Source: Arthrobacter sp. B1805
GTDB lineage: Bacteria; Actinomycetota; Actinomycetes; Actinomycetales; Micrococcaceae
Direction of reading: 5' to 3'
Assembly: GCF_002929745.1 (NCBI RefSeq)
Contig: NZ_PJIQ01000015.1
Location: forward strand, 27,693-91,692
DNA: 64,000 bases
Shown here piece after piece: positions 52,446-62,326 of this stretch. Both the position numbers and the translations under genes were made by a program. Below the pieces are notes generated by a model. The model was not told the origin of the DNA. It saw only the letters and a program-made list of their open reading frames with translations, and did no database searches. Each line of letters begins with the position of its first letter. Position 1 is the stretch's first letter.

Positions 52446-53020
52446 TGACTGTCGAAACCACAGAAACCAAGGTTCTTCCCCGCCTCAAGGCGCGCTACGC
52501 GTCCGAGATCAAGGCGACCCTGCAGGAAGAGTTCAACTACGCCAACGTCAACCAGGTCCCCCGTCTGGTGAAGGTTGTCGTCAACATGGGTGTCGGTGAC
52601 GCCGCCAAGGACTCCAAGCTGATCGACGGAGCCGTCAAGGACCTCACCGCGATCACGGGCCAGAAGCCCCAGGTTACGAAGGCCCGCAAGTCCATCGCAC
52701 AGTTCAAGCTCCGCGAAGGAATGCCCATCGGTGCACACGCAACCCTGCGTGGCGACCGCATGTGGGAATTCACGGACCGCCTGATCTCCCTCGCACTGCC
52801 CCGTATCCGCGACTTCCGCGGCCTCAACGGCAAGCAGTTCGACGGCAACGGCAACTACACCTTCGGCCTCACGGAGCAGTCCATGTTCCACGAGATCGAC
52901 CAGGACAGGATCGACCGAGTGCGTGGCATGGACATCACCGTCGTCACAACTGCCAAGACCGACGCCGAGGGCCGTGCGCTCCTCAAGGCACTTGGCTTCC
53001 CCTTCAAATCCGAAGATTAA
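52445..53020 (+). CDS. rplE: 50S ribosomal protein L5
   Basis: A 191-residue L5 with [20 protein letters not shown] and [20 protein letters not shown]. It binds 5S rRNA and bridges to the 30S head. The next gene is rpsH at 53108; in many bacteria rpsN lies in between, but the 87-bp gap here holds none. Confidence 0.98.
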   Translation: MTVETTETKVLPRLKARYASEIKATLQEEFNYANVNQVPRLVKVVVNMGVGDAAKDSKLIDGAVKDLTAITGQKPQVTKARKSIAQFKLREGMPIGAHATLRGDRMWEFTDRLISLALPRIRDFRGLNGKQFDGNGNYTFGLTEQSMFHEIDQDRIDRVRGMDITVVTTAKTDAEGRALLKALGFPFKSED

Positions 53021-53107
53021 TCTAACTACGTTGCAGGTCCGCTCCAGTCGGCACTCCGTGTGCCGCCCGGACTCCGGAAACCGTTTCGAGGAAGGGCAAG
53101 AGCCCAC

Positions 53108-53506
53108 ATGACAATGACTGACCCAGTCGCAGACATGCTCACGCGTCTGCGCAATGCAAACTCGGCGTACCACGACTCCGTGTCGATGCCGTACAGCAAG
53201 TTGAAGGCCCGCGTCGCGGACATCCTGAAGGCCGAGGGCTACATCGCCGGCTGGAAGGAAGAGGAAGCGGAGGTCGGCAAGAAGCTGACCATCGACCTCA
53301 AGTTCGGACCGGACCGCCAGCGCTCGATCGCCGGCATCCGCCGTATCTCCAAGCCCGGGCTGCGCGTGTACGCGAAGTCCACGAACCTGCCCCACGTGCT
53401 TGGCGGCCTCGGCATCGCCATCCTGTCCACGTCCTCCGGTCTGCTCACGGACCGCCAGGCATCCAAGAAGGGTGTAGGTGGGGAAGTCCTCGCCTACGTC
53501 TGGTAA
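53108..53506 (+). CDS. rpsH: 30S ribosomal protein S8
   Basis: A 132-residue S8 with [20 protein letters not shown] and the C-terminal [20 protein letters not shown]. It is a primary 16S binder and the translational repressor of the spc operon in E. coli. ATG 53108 follows GAGGAAGGGCAAGAG; the open frame to 53060 lies before this site. Confidence 0.97.
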   Translation: MTMTDPVADMLTRLRNANSAYHDSVSMPYSKLKARVADILKAEGYIAGWKEEEAEVGKKLTIDLKFGPDRQRSIAGIRRISKPGLRVYAKSTNLPHVLGGLGIAILSTSSGLLTDRQASKKGVGGEVLAYVW

Positions 53507-53524
53507 CGGGAAAGGGAAAGAAAC

Positions 53525-54061
53525 ATGTCACGTATTGGACGTCTCCCCATCACCGTTCCTGCCGGTGTCGAGATCAATGTCAACGGCAACGAGGTCTCCG
53601 TCAAGGGCGCGAAGGGCGAGCTGAGCCACACTGTGCCCAGCCCCATCGAGGTTTCCCTGAACGAGGGGACCCTCACGGTCACGCGCCCGAACGACGAGCG
53701 CGAGTCGCGTTCGCTGCACGGTCTCACCCGCACGCTCATCTCCAACATGATCGTCGGAGTCACCGAGGGCTACAAGAAGAACCTTGAGATCGTGGGCACG
53801 GGTTACCGTGTGCAGGCCAAGGGCACCGACCTGGAATTCGCTCTGGGTTACAGCCACCCGGTCGCCGTCAAGGCTCCCGAGGGCATCACCCTGACCGTCG
53901 ACAGCCCCACCAAGCTCTCGGTCGCAGGCATCAACAAGCAGCAGGTCGGCGAGGTCGCTGCAACCATCCGCAAGCTGCGCAAGCCTGACCCCTACAAGGG
54001 CAAGGGCATCCGCTACGCAGGCGAGATCATCCGCCGCAAGGTCGGAAAGGCTGGTAAGTAA
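53525..54061 (+). CDS. rplF: 50S ribosomal protein L6
   Basis: A 178-residue L6 with two related halves, ending [20 protein letters not shown], the family signature. It lies near the factor-binding site. It starts 18 bp after rpsH and is followed by rplR after two bases. Confidence 0.98.
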   Translation: MSRIGRLPITVPAGVEINVNGNEVSVKGAKGELSHTVPSPIEVSLNEGTLTVTRPNDERESRSLHGLTRTLISNMIVGVTEGYKKNLEIVGTGYRVQAKGTDLEFALGYSHPVAVKAPEGITLTVDSPTKLSVAGINKQQVGEVAATIRKLRKPDPYKGKGIRYAGEIIRRKVGKAGK

Positions 54062-54063
54062 CC

Positions 54064-54447
54064 ATGGGACTGAGCATCAACAAGAAGCGCAGCTCGAAGA
54101 GCAAGTCCGCCTCGCGTGGACGCCGCCACCTCCGTGTACGCAAGCGCGTCTCGGGCACGGCTGTTCGTCCCCGCCTGGTCGTCAACCGCTCGGCCCGCCA
54201 CGTATTCGTGCAGGTCGTCGACGACACCAAGGGCGTGACCGTCGCATCAGCCTCCACCCTCGAAGCGGATCTCCGTGCATTCGATGGTGACAAGACCGCC
54301 AAGGCGAAACGCGTTGGCGAACTGGTTGCAGAGCGTGCCAAGGCTGTCGGTGTCGAAGCAGTCGTCTTCGACCGCGGCGGCAACAAGTACCACGGTCGCG
54401 TTGCAGCAATCGCAGACGGCGCACGTGAAGGTGGGCTGGCACTGTGA
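54064..54447 (+). CDS. rplR: 50S ribosomal protein L18
   Basis: A 127-residue L18 with [40 protein letters not shown] and the end [20 protein letters not shown]. It binds 5S rRNA with L5 and L25. Its stop overlaps the GTG start of rpsE (GTGA). Confidence 0.98.
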   Translation: MGLSINKKRSSKSKSASRGRRHLRVRKRVSGTAVRPRLVVNRSARHVFVQVVDDTKGVTVASASTLEADLRAFDGDKTAKAKRVGELVAERAKAVGVEAVVFDRGGNKYHGRVAAIADGAREGGLAL

Positions 54448-55187
54448 CCGAGGAAAACAAGGCAAAGGAAGCCCCATTGAATACGGCTACAGAGCAGCCC
54501 GCAGCCGAAGCTCCGGCTGCAGGCGCAACTGAAACCGCGTCGGCTGACGCGAACCGTGGCCGCGGCAACGCCCGCGGTGGCGAGCAGCGCGGCGGTAACT
54601 CCCGCGGCGGCGAGCGTGGCGGCCGTGGTGGCCGCGACGGGCGCGACGGTGGGCGGAACGACGACAAGGACAAGTTCATTGAGCGCGTCGTCACCATCAA
54701 CCGTGTCGCCAAGGTCGTCAAGGGTGGCCGTCGCTTCAGCTTCACCGCCCTCGTGGTGGTAGGCGACGGCAACGGTATGGTCGGCGTCGGCTACGGAAAG
54801 GCGAAGGAAGTTCCCTCCGCCATCCAGAAGGCCGTGGAGGAAGCCAAGAAGACGATGTTCCGCGTTCCGCGCATCGGCGGCACCGTCCCGCACCTGGTGC
54901 AGGGCGAGGCAGCAGCCGGAGTCGTCCTTCTCCGTCCCGCGTCCCCGGGTACCGGTGTTATCGCCGGTGGTCCGGTGCGCGCTGTCCTGGAGTGCGTCGG
55001 TATCCACGACGTCCTCTCCAAGTCGCTCGGTTCCGCGAACGCCATCAACATCGTTCACGCAACCGTTGACGCGCTGAAGCGCCTCGAAGAGCCCCAGGCA
55101 GTCGCGGCCCGCCGCGGCCTGCCCCTCGACGAGGTCGCATCCCACCAGATGCTGCGCGCGATCGCAGCTCAGAAGGCAGGTGCGTGA
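54444..55187 (+). CDS. rpsE: 30S ribosomal protein S5 with RG-rich N-terminal extension
   Basis: Residues from about 75 onwards form a normal S5: [40 protein letters not shown], and [20 protein letters not shown]. Before it is an N-terminal extension of about 75 residues: an acidic/Ala part, then an Arg/Gly-rich part ([20 protein letters not shown]). E. coli S5 has 167 residues, here 247. S5 and S3 both line the mRNA entry pore, and both carry RG-rich extensions here. Confidence 0.97.
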   Translation: MTEENKAKEAPLNTATEQPAAEAPAAGATETASADANRGRGNARGGEQRGGNSRGGERGGRGGRDGRDGGRNDDKDKFIERVVTINRVAKVVKGGRRFSFTALVVVGDGNGMVGVGYGKAKEVPSAIQKAVEEAKKTMFRVPRIGGTVPHLVQGEAAAGVVLLRPASPGTGVIAGGPVRAVLECVGIHDVLSKSLGSANAINIVHATVDALKRLEEPQAVAARRGLPLDEVASHQMLRAIAAQKAGA

Positions 55188-55405
55188 TGACCGCGATCAC
55201 TCCGAAGCGAGTACTGGTGAGCTCGGCGAAGCTCGAGATCACCCAGATCAAGTCCGCTATTGGCGGCAAGCAGAACCAGCGCGACACGCTGCGGTCACTC
55301 GGCCTCAAGCGGATCGGCCACACCGTGGTTCGTGAAGCCGATGCCGTCACCGTTGGCATGATCAACACGGTTCCGCACCTCTTGAAGGTTGAGGAGGCCA
55401 ACTAA
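55187..55405 (+). CDS. rpmD: 50S ribosomal protein L30
   Basis: A 72-residue L30 with [39 protein letters not shown] 55187 overlaps the rpsE stop (TGATG); a GTG at 55184 would add one residue. Its stop overlaps the rplO start (TAATG). Confidence 0.96.
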   Translation: MTAITPKRVLVSSAKLEITQIKSAIGGKQNQRDTLRSLGLKRIGHTVVREADAVTVGMINTVPHLLKVEEAN

Positions 55406-55902
55406 TGGCAGAGAAGAACACCGCGGCTCCGGCCGCGACCGAAGCGAACGCAGAGCGTGTGCACACCCTGAAGGTCCACCACCTGCGACCCGCACCGGGT
55501 GCCAAGACGGCGAAGACCCGTGTTGGCCGTGGTGAGGGTTCGAAGGGTAAGACCGCAGGCCGTGGCACCAAGGGAACTGCAGCCCGCTACCAGGTGAAGG
55601 CAGGATTTGCCGGCGGCCAGCTGCCGCTGCACATGCGCCTCCCCAAGCTGCGTGGCTTCAAGAACCCGTTCCGCGTCGAGTTCCAGGTCGTGAACCTGGA
55701 CAAGCTCTCCGAGCTGTACCCCGATGGCGGCGACGTCACGGTGGACAGCCTGGTGGCGAACGGTGCCGTCCGCAAGAACCAGCCCGTCAAGGTGCTGGGA
55801 ACCGGCGAGATCACCGTGGCCGTCAACGTGTCGGCTGACGCCTTCTCGGCATCCGCTGCAGAGAAGATCGTCGCGGCCGGCGGAACCGTCACCGAGCTGT
55901 AG
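55405..55902 (+). CDS. rplO: 50S ribosomal protein L15
   Basis: A 165-residue L15 with [39 protein letters not shown] and [20 protein letters not shown]. Last gene of the spc block; a strong terminator follows at 55972 before secY. Confidence 0.98.
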   Translation: MAEKNTAAPAATEANAERVHTLKVHHLRPAPGAKTAKTRVGRGEGSKGKTAGRGTKGTAARYQVKAGFAGGQLPLHMRLPKLRGFKNPFRVEFQVVNLDKLSELYPDGGDVTVDSLVANGAVRKNQPVKVLGTGEITVAVNVSADAFSASAAEKIVAAGGTVTEL

Positions 55903-55971
55903 GTCGTCGGTCGACCCTTTCCCGGCTGGTCCGGGGGAGGGGTCGGCTGTGATCGAGAGCATCGAGGAACT

Positions 55972-56018
55972 AGACTTCTGGTGGGCAGGGCTGGATCAGC
56001 CCACCAGGAGTCTTTTTT
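55972..56018 (+). terminator. Intrinsic terminator between rplO and secY
   Basis: AGACTTCTGGTGGGC (55972-55986) pairs with GCCCACCAGGAGTCT (55999-56013; one T-G pair), 15 bp, with loop of 12, followed by TTTTTT (56013-56018). A less regular GC-rich hairpin precedes it at about 55911-55945. Confidence 0.92.
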
Positions 56019-56070
56019 CGGCTCAGCCGCCCCATCACCTGCCGGTGCCGTCGCACCGGTGACCAACCGT

Positions 56071-56076
56071 TAGACT
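56071..56076 (+). promoter_or_regulatory. Candidate -10 of the secY promoter
   Basis: TAGACT in CCGTTAGACTCGG, 50 bp before the secY start and just after the spc terminator, so secY-adk-map very likely starts from here. A hairpin CCGGTG/CACCGG (56042-56059) overlaps the -35 region. Confidence 0.5.
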
Positions 56077-56126
56077 CGGTTGTTGTGTACGGTCCGCAAA
56101 GGACCAACAGACCTTCAGGAGGACGC

Positions 56127-57437
56127 TTGCTTAGCGCTATTGGCCGGGCTTTCCGGACGCCAGACTTGCGGCGCAAGCTGTTGTTCACGCTGGGAATCAT
56201 CACCATCTTCCGCCTGGGTGCGTTCATCCCCGCTCCGGGCGTCGACTACGGCAACGTCCAGCAGTGCCTCGCCCTGGGTAACACCGAGGGCGGCCTGTAC
56301 CAGTTCGTGAACCTCTTCAGCGGCGGTGCCCTTCTCCAGGTCTCCATCTTCGCACTCGGCATCATGCCGTACATCACGGCGAGCATCATCACGCAGCTCC
56401 TCCGGGTGGTCATTCCCCGCTTCCAGGAACTGCACCAGGAAGGCGCGCAGGGTCAGTCCAAACTGACCCAGTACACGCGCTACCTGACGATCGCGCTCGG
56501 CCTGCTGAACGCGACCACACTCGTGTCCCTCGCCCGCTCGGGAGCGCTGCTGGGCAACTGCCCGGTTCCGCTGATCCCGGACGACAGCCTCATCACCATC
56601 ATGCTGTTGATCATCACCCTCACGGCCGGCACCGGCCTCATCATGTGGATGGGTGAGCTCATCACCGAGCGCGGTGTCGGCAACGGCATGTCGCTGCTCA
56701 TCTTCACCGCCATTGCAGCAGGCTTCCCTACCTCTCTGGGCGAGATCCTCCGCACGCAGGGCGCCACCGTGTTCGCCTTCGTCCTCGCGATGGGTGTCGT
56801 CGTCGTCGCCCTCGTGATCTTCGTGGAGCAGTCCCAGCGGCGCATCCCCGTGCAGTACGCCAAGCGCATGGTGGGCCGTCGGACGCTCGGGGGCAGCAGC
56901 ACCTACATCCCGATCAAGGTCAACATGGCCGGCGTCATCCCCGTGATCTTCGCGTCCTCGATGCTGTACCTCCCGAGCCTCATCGCGCAGTTCAACACGC
57001 CGCAGGACGGAACCGCCCCGGCCGCGTGGGTCAACTGGATCACCACCTACCTGACGAGTGGGGACCACCCCCTCTACATGGCGATGTACTTCCTGCTGAT
57101 CGTCTTCTTCACCTACTTCTATGTCGCCATCACGTTCAATCCGGACGAGGTGTCCGAGAACATGAAGAAGTACGGCGGATTCATCCCCGGCATCCGTGCC
57201 GGACGCCCCACCGCCGAGTACCTCCAGTACGTGCTCTCCCGGATCACCCTGCCAGGTGCCATCTACCTGGGCCTGGTGGCGCTGATCCCGCTCATCGCGC
57301 TGGTCGCCATCGGTGCGAACCAGAACTTCCCGTTCGGTGGCACCTCGATCCTCATCATGGTCGGAGTGGGGCTGGAGACCGTAAAGCAGATCGACGCACA
57401 GCTTCAGCAGCGTCACTACGAAGGGTTGTTGCGTTGA
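56127..57437 (+). CDS. secY: Preprotein translocase subunit SecY
   Basis: A 436-residue channel protein with ten membrane helices; FRTPDLRRKLLFTLGIITIF is the start, with SIFALGIMPYITASIITQLL, EGAQGQSKLTQYTRYLTIAL, and VSRITLPGAIYLG-like elements of helix 10. TTG 56127 has AGGAGG four bases upstream and gives the usual N-terminus; an in-frame GTG at 56085 would add 14 atypical residues. adk overlaps its stop. Confidence 0.96.
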   Translation: MLSAIGRAFRTPDLRRKLLFTLGIITIFRLGAFIPAPGVDYGNVQQCLALGNTEGGLYQFVNLFSGGALLQVSIFALGIMPYITASIITQLLRVVIPRFQELHQEGAQGQSKLTQYTRYLTIALGLLNATTLVSLARSGALLGNCPVPLIPDDSLITIMLLIITLTAGTGLIMWMGELITERGVGNGMSLLIFTAIAAGFPTSLGEILRTQGATVFAFVLAMGVVVVALVIFVEQSQRRIPVQYAKRMVGRRTLGGSSTYIPIKVNMAGVIPVIFASSMLYLPSLIAQFNTPQDGTAPAAWVNWITTYLTSGDHPLYMAMYFLLIVFFTYFYVAITFNPDEVSENMKKYGGFIPGIRAGRPTAEYLQYVLSRITLPGAIYLGLVALIPLIALVAIGANQNFPFGGTSILIMVGVGLETVKQIDAQLQQRHYEGLLR

Positions 57438-58006
57438 CGAGAATGCTGATCATCGGTCCACCAGGTTCAGGCAAGGGCACCCAGGCTGCGCGGATCTCCG
57501 AGCGGCTCGGCGTCGTGGCCATCTCGACGGGCGACATCTTCCGGGACAACGTGAAGCGGGAGACACCGCTGGGCCTCGAGGCCAAGAAGTATATGGACGC
57601 GGGTGATTTCGTCCCGGACAGCGTGACCAACAGCATGGTCCGGGATCGGCTGGCGGCCGACGACGTGCAGGAGGGTTTCCTGCTCGACGGCTACCCGCGC
57701 ACTGCTGCCCAGGTCGCAGAGCTCGACGACATCCTCCGTGAGAACGAGTTGGAGCTCGACGTCGTGCTGCAGCTCACGGCCGACGACGAGGAACTCGTCA
57801 AGCGGCTTCTCGGTCGCGCGAAGCTCGACGGACGCTCGGACGACAACGAGCAGGTCATCCGCCACCGCCTCGGCCTGTACCACGACCAGACCGAAGCAGT
57901 CGTGTCGCGCTACGACGAGCGTGGCATCGTCACGAAGGTCGACGGCCTCGGGACCATCGACGAGGTCACCGAGCGCGTCATGGCAGCCCTCAAAGTCGCA
58001 AGCTAG
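57434..58006 (+). CDS. adk: Adenylate kinase
   Basis: A 190-residue kinase with the P-loop GPPGSGKGT at 8-16, STGDIFRDNV, and FLLDGYPRTAAQ, the AMP-binding region. It has the short LID form (LGRAKLDGRSDDNEQVIRHR) without zinc ligands. TTG 57434 overlaps the secY stop and fits the family N-terminus (MTRMLIIGPP); ATG 57443 would give 187 residues. It converts AMP and ATP to two ADP. Confidence 0.95.
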   Translation: MTRMLIIGPPGSGKGTQAARISERLGVVAISTGDIFRDNVKRETPLGLEAKKYMDAGDFVPDSVTNSMVRDRLAADDVQEGFLLDGYPRTAAQVAELDDILRENELELDVVLQLTADDEELVKRLLGRAKLDGRSDDNEQVIRHRLGLYHDQTEAVVSRYDERGIVTKVDGLGTIDEVTERVMAALKVAS

Positions 58007-58015
58007 GAATTCCGC

Positions 58016-58843
58016 ATGTTCCGTCAGCCCAAGGTCGAGTACAAGACGACCAGTCAGATGCTCGTGATGCGTGAAGCAGGGCTGGTGCTGTCGGACGCGC
58101 TCGACCGTACGGTCGCGGCAGCCACGGTCGGAGTCACCACCGCGCACCTCAACGAGGTGTTCGAGGGTGTCCTCCGGGAGGCGGGCGCCACCTCGAACTT
58201 CCTCGGATACCACGGGTTCCCGGCGAGTATCTGCACGTCGGTGAACCACGAGGTCGTCCATGGGATCCCGGGTGGATACACCCTCCAGGACGGGGACATC
58301 ATCTCGATCGACGGCGGCGCCGTCGTGCGGGGCTGGCATTCCGACTCCGCTCGCACCGTGATCGTCGGAACCCCGCGTCCCGAGGACGTCCGGCTGTCGA
58401 GCGTGACCGAGGAAGCGATGTGGCGGGGAATCGCCGCTCTGGCCTCCGCGCGGTTCGTCGGGGACATCGGAGCGGCGATCGACGACTACGTGTCATCGGT
58501 TCCGGGGCCGCCCCTGGGAATCCTCGAGGACTACGTAGGGCACGGCATCGGGACGGCGATGCACCAGGCGCCGGACGTCCTCAACTACCGCAGCTCCAAC
58601 CGTGGGCCGAAGGTCCGGCCGGGCCTGTGCCTCGCGATCGAGCCGATGCTGGTGCAGGGAAGCCTCGAGACGGCCGTGCTCGACGACGAATGGACGGTCG
58701 TCACCACGGACGGCAAGCGCGCGTCCCAGTGGGAACACAGTGTGGCAGTGCACGACGGCGGAATCTGGGTTCTGTCTGCCCAGGATGGGGGAGCCTCCCG
58801 GCTCGAGCCCCTCGGCGTCACTCCCGCGCCGCTGGCCGGCTGA
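58016..58843 (+). CDS. map: Methionine aminopeptidase, type I
   Basis: A 275-residue dinuclear metallo-peptidase that removes the initiator Met. Metal ligands are seen in ISIDGGAVVRGWHSDSART (two Asp), GHGIGTAMH (His), and AIEPMLVQGS and WEHSVAV (two Glu); CTSVNHEVVHGIPG holds the catalytic His. It starts nine bases after adk. The gap to infA (182 bp) carries a promoter. Confidence 0.95.
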   Translation: MFRQPKVEYKTTSQMLVMREAGLVLSDALDRTVAAATVGVTTAHLNEVFEGVLREAGATSNFLGYHGFPASICTSVNHEVVHGIPGGYTLQDGDIISIDGGAVVRGWHSDSARTVIVGTPRPEDVRLSSVTEEAMWRGIAALASARFVGDIGAAIDDYVSSVPGPPLGILEDYVGHGIGTAMHQAPDVLNYRSSNRGPKVRPGLCLAIEPMLVQGSLETAVLDDEWTVVTTDGKRASQWEHSVAVHDGGIWVLSAQDGGASRLEPLGVTPAPLAG

Positions 58844-58852
58844 CGAGCCGAT

Positions 58853-58881
58853 TTAACTATCGGGCGCCATTAGCGTAGAGT
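58853..58881 (+). promoter_or_regulatory. Candidate infA promoter
   Basis: TTAACT (58853-58858) and TAGAGT (58876-58881) are exactly 17 bp apart, directly after the map stop. The leader of infA would be about 140 nt. Confidence 0.6.
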
Positions 58882-59025
58882 CGTCTGTTGGTTGTCTCTG
58901 CTTTTCGTGCCCATTTGGGCCCCGGAGACCTCCCGCGCGAGAGTTTCGGCTCCCTGCGGGTTCGACAATCAAAACCCTAAACCCGTCTGCCATGCAAATG
59001 GCGGGCATAGACGTTAGCGGAGGAT

Positions 59026-59247
59026 ATGGCCAAGAAAGACGGTGTCATTGAGATTGAAGGCACTGTGAACGAGGCGCTGCCCAACGCGATGTTCCGCGTT
59101 GAGTTGGCCAACGGTCACATTGTTCTCGCCCACATCTCGGGAAAGATGCGCCAGCACTACATTCGAATCCTTCCTGAGGACCGGGTCGTAGTGGAACTCA
59201 GCCCGTACGACCTCACCCGGGGCCGTATTGTCTACCGCTACAAATAA
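59026..59247 (+). CDS. infA: Translation initiation factor IF-1
   Basis: A 73-residue OB-fold protein ([55 protein letters not shown]) that occupies the A site during initiation. GCGGAGGA lies upstream of ATG 59026. rpmJ follows after 21 bases. Confidence 0.98.
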   Translation: MAKKDGVIEIEGTVNEALPNAMFRVELANGHIVLAHISGKMRQHYIRILPEDRVVVELSPYDLTRGRIVYRYK

Positions 59248-59268
59248 GAATCAACTCGAAGGAAAACC

Positions 59269-59382
59269 ATGAAGGTCAACCCGAGCGTGAAGCGGATCTG
59301 CGAGAAGTGCCAGGTGGTTCGCCGCAAAGGCAACGTTCTCGTCATCTGCGAGAACCCGCGCCACAAGCAGCGCCAGGGCTAA
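59269..59382 (+). CDS. rpmJ: 50S ribosomal protein L36
   Basis: A 37-residue protein starting [20 protein letters not shown] and ending PRHKQRQG. The zinc ribbon is intact (CEKC, a third Cys in VICEN, then His), i.e. the C+ form that needs zinc. ATG 59269 has GAAGGAAA upstream. A small hairpin, AAGAGCCTC/GAGGCTCTT (59381-59402), begins at its stop codon. Confidence 0.97.
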   Translation: MKVNPSVKRICEKCQVVRRKGNVLVICENPRHKQRQG

Positions 59383-59402
59383 GAGCCTCTCCCGAGGCTC
59401 TT
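59381..59402 (+). terminator. Small hairpin after rpmJ
   Basis: AAGAGCCTC pairs with GAGGCTCTT around TCCC; no T-tract. It overlaps the rpmJ stop codon. A second stem, CCCCGGC/GCCGGGG, is further down in the 163-bp rpmJ-rpsM gap. It may be a weak terminator or attenuator before rpsM. Confidence 0.4.
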
Positions 59403-59545
59403 CCCACGCGTAGAAGTACATTCAACGGCAGAACAGCGTTCCCTCGAGGAACGTACACCCCCGGCTCGGAGGCCGGGGACCGGGCCACACGGTCCGGGGA
59501 CGTTCTGCTCCATACCTCCGGTAACACCAAAGGAGAACCGCCACC

Positions 59546-59923
59546 ATGGCACGTCTCGCTGGCGTAGACATCCCCCGCGAAAAGCGGGTAGTCATCGCGC
59601 TTACCTATATCTACGGCGTGGGCAAGACCCGTGCAGAGAAGACGATCGTCGACACGGGGATCTCCCCGCACACGCGCGTCAAGGATCTCAGTGACGCAGA
59701 GCTGGTCCAGCTCCGCGACTACATCGAAGGCAACTTCAAGGTCGAGGGCGACCTCCGCCGCGAGGTCGCAGCCGACATCCGCCGCAAGGTCGAGATCGGC
59801 AGCTACGAAGGCATTCGGCACCGCCGCGGCCTTCCCGTACGTGGACAGCGTACGAAGACCAACGCTCGTACCCGCAAGGGCCCGAAGCGCACGGTCGCAG
59901 GCAAGAAGAAGGTCGGACGCTAG
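59546..59923 (+). CDS. rpsM: 30S ribosomal protein S13
   Basis: A 125-residue S13 with [20 protein letters not shown] and the C-terminal [35 protein letters not shown]. It contacts tRNA and the L5 bridge. AAAGGAG lies upstream of ATG 59546. rpsK follows after 141 bp. Confidence 0.98.
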   Translation: MARLAGVDIPREKRVVIALTYIYGVGKTRAEKTIVDTGISPHTRVKDLSDAELVQLRDYIEGNFKVEGDLRREVAADIRRKVEIGSYEGIRHRRGLPVRGQRTKTNARTRKGPKRTVAGKKKVGR

Positions 59924-60064
59924 ATCCCCACTGGCTCCCTCACGTGACTCGCTTGCGCTCGTCACGCCAGGGGACCCTCGCCAGCGGAGGCCCCTGTCAT
60001 CAGGAGTTCCGGCACTACCGATCAGCCGATCACTGCTTTACCCAATACCTTCGTAGGAGAAGTA

Positions 60065-60466
60065 ATGCCCCCCAAGACTCGTGGAGCGGTTCGTAAGCCG
60101 CGTCGCAAGGACAAGAAGAACATCGCGCTCGGTCAGGCGCACATCAAGAGCACCTTCAACAACACCATCGTGTCCATCACGGACCCCAGCGGAGCAGTCA
60201 TCTCCTGGGCTTCCGCCGGTGAGGTTGGCTTCAAGGGCTCACGCAAGTCCACCCCGTTCGCTGCGCAGATGGCTGCAGAAGCCGCTGCGAAGCGTGCCCA
60301 GGAGCACGGCGTCCGCAAGGTCGACGTCTTCGTGAAGGGTCCGGGATCGGGTCGCGAAACGGCAATCCGCTCGCTGCAGGCCACGGGCCTCGAGGTCGGC
60401 TCCATCTCGGATGTCACCCCGAGCGCGCACAACGGCTGCCGCCCGCCGAAGCGCCGCCGCGTCTAA
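60065..60466 (+). CDS. rpsK: 30S ribosomal protein S11
   Basis: A 133-residue S11 with [20 protein letters not shown] and the end [19 protein letters not shown]. It forms part of the platform near the E site. TAGGAGAAGTA precedes ATG 60065. In many bacteria rpsD follows; here rpoA comes next after a hairpin. Confidence 0.98.
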   Translation: MPPKTRGAVRKPRRKDKKNIALGQAHIKSTFNNTIVSITDPSGAVISWASAGEVGFKGSRKSTPFAAQMAAEAAAKRAQEHGVRKVDVFVKGPGSGRETAIRSLQATGLEVGSISDVTPSAHNGCRPPKRRRV

Positions 60467-60486
60467 TCAGCTTCGCGGTCACCGTG

Positions 60487-60520
60487 CCGCCTTGCCGGAG
60501 CTCATGTTCCGGCAAGGCGG
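60487..60520 (+). terminator. Hairpin between rpsK and rpoA
   Basis: CCGCCTTGCCGGA pairs perfectly with TCCGGCAAGGCGG (13 bp) around an 8-base loop, and CACCG/CGGTG outside can extend it. No T-tract, so partial termination or RNA processing is possible. Confidence 0.6.
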
Positions 60521-60616
60521 TTCGGTGCCGTTTCCAGGAGCTTTTGAGCCGGCTCACCAGCAGTCCCGCCCATTTAGAAGCGTCATATAGCGGATGCTTC
60601 CTGAAAGGAAATGTAA

Positions 60617-61627
60617 GTGCTTATTGCACAGCGCCCCACCCTGACTGAAGAAGTAGTCGCCGACAATCGCTCACGGTTCGTCATCGAACCGCTCGAGCCC
60701 GGTTTCGGCTACACCCTCGGCAACTCGCTCCGCCGTACGCTGCTGTCCTCGATCCCCGGTGCTGCCGTCACGAGCATCCGCATCGACGGCGTGCTGCACG
60801 AATTCACCACGGTTCCCGGGGTGAAGGAGGATGTCACCGAGATCATCCTCAACATCAAGAACCTCGCCGTCTCCTCGGAGCACGACGAGCCCGTCGTCGC
60901 CTACCTGCGCAAGCAGGGCCCCGGCGTCGTCACGGCTGCGGACATCGCGCCTCCCGCAGGCGTCGAGTTCCACAACCCAGACCTCCACATCGCGACCCTC
61001 AACTCGAAGGGCAAGTTCGAACTCGAACTGACCATCGAGCGTGGACGCGGTTACGTATCGGCCTCGCAGAACAAGTCCGGCGATTCCGAGATCGGCCGCA
61101 TCCCGGTCGACTCGATCTACTCGCCGGTCCTGAAGGTCACCTTCCGCGTGGAAGCCACGCGCGTCGAGCAGCGCACCGACTTCGACAAGCTGATCGTCGA
61201 CGTCGAGACGAAGGACGCCATCGCCCCGCGCGACGCCGTCGCCTCTGCCGGCACCACCCTGGTGGAGCTGTTCGGCCTCGCCCGCGAGCTGAACACCGCT
61301 GCCGAGGGCATCGAGATCGGCCCGTCGCCGACGGACGCAGCTCTTGCTGCCGACATGGCGCTGCCGATCGAGGACCTGGAACTCACGGTCCGCTCGTACA
61401 ACTGTCTCAAGCGCGAGGGCATCCACTCCGTGGGTGAACTCGTCGCACGCTCCGAAGCCGACCTCATGGACATCCGCAACTTCGGTGCGAAGTCCATCGA
61501 TGAGGTCAAGGCCAAGCTCGTCGAGCTGGGTCTGAACCTGAAGGATTCCCCTCCAGGCTTCGACCTCGCCGCCCGCGCTGCCGCTATCGAAGAGGACGAC
61601 GCCGCCTACGGCGACGAAGAGCTCTAA
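60617..61627 (+). CDS. rpoA: DNA-directed RNA polymerase subunit alpha
   Basis: A 336-residue subunit. The N-terminal domain ([35 protein letters not shown]) dimerises; the C-terminal domain ([40 protein letters not shown]) binds UP elements and activators, joined by a linker around 230-250. GTG 60617 is preceded by GAAAGGAAATGTAA. rplQ follows after 65 bp. Confidence 0.98.
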   Translation: MLIAQRPTLTEEVVADNRSRFVIEPLEPGFGYTLGNSLRRTLLSSIPGAAVTSIRIDGVLHEFTTVPGVKEDVTEIILNIKNLAVSSEHDEPVVAYLRKQGPGVVTAADIAPPAGVEFHNPDLHIATLNSKGKFELELTIERGRGYVSASQNKSGDSEIGRIPVDSIYSPVLKVTFRVEATRVEQRTDFDKLIVDVETKDAIAPRDAVASAGTTLVELFGLARELNTAAEGIEIGPSPTDAALAADMALPIEDLELTVRSYNCLKREGIHSVGELVARSEADLMDIRNFGAKSIDEVKAKLVELGLNLKDSPPGFDLAARAAAIEEDDAAYGDEEL

Positions 61628-61692
61628 CACGTAATCCGGCCGTCCCGTTGCTGGGAAGCGACGGGACGGCTACCTAATGAGGAGAAACAATC

Positions 61693-62304
61693 ATGCCCAC
61701 ACCCACCAAGGGCCCACGTCTCGGAGGCGGTCCGGCGCACGAACGCCTGATGCTCGCCAACTTGGCCGCCTCACTGTTCGAGCACAAGCGCATCACCACC
61801 ACGGTGACCAAGGCCAAGCGCCTTCGCCCCTACGCGGAGCGCCTCATCACGTTCGCGAAGAAGGGCGACCTCGCGTCGCGTCGCCGCGTCCTCGGAGTCA
61901 TCAGCAGCAAGAGCATCGTCCACGAACTGTTCACGGACATCGCTCCCGCTGTCGCCAACCGCGAGGGTGGCTACACCCGCATCACCAAGATCGGCAACCG
62001 CAAGGGCGACAACGCTCCCATGGCGGTCATCGAACTGGTCCTGGAGCCCATGTCGGCCAAGCAGTCCGTCGTTGCCGAGGCCGAGCAGGCCAAGGCCCCG
62101 GCCGCTGCAGCAGCTCCTGTCGCCGAGTCCGTCGATTCGCCCGAGTCAGCTGACTCGGTCGATTCGGTCGATTCCGCAGAGTCGGCCGAGTCTGCAGCAT
62201 CTGCCGAAGAGGTCGCAGCAGAGGACACGACGGTGGATGCCGAAGCCGGTACCGCTGACGAGGTCGTCGTCGTCGAAGGCGACGTCGCCGACGAGAAGAA
62301 GTAA
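61693..62304 (+). CDS. rplQ: 50S ribosomal protein L17 with long acidic tail
   Basis: Residues 1-120 are a normal L17 ([40 protein letters not shown]). The remaining 80 residues are an Ala/Glu/Asp/Ser-rich tail with [20 protein letters not shown], making 203 against 127 residues in E. coli. AGGAGAAACA lies upstream of ATG 61693. A terminator hairpin lies inside the start of truA downstream. Confidence 0.97.
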   Translation: MPTPTKGPRLGGGPAHERLMLANLAASLFEHKRITTTVTKAKRLRPYAERLITFAKKGDLASRRRVLGVISSKSIVHELFTDIAPAVANREGGYTRITKIGNRKGDNAPMAVIELVLEPMSAKQSVVAEAEQAKAPAAAAAPVAESVDSPESADSVDSVDSAESAESAASAEEVAAEDTTVDAEAGTADEVVVVEGDVADEKK

Positions 62305-62326
62305 TTCTTCCCACCCGTCGCACGCC

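Noticed and set aside
55971..55976. TAGACT before secY as a second promoter -10
   Set aside because: It is part of the left arm of the intrinsic terminator 55972-56018, so it is explained by the stem; the TAGACT at 56071 is the better candidate.
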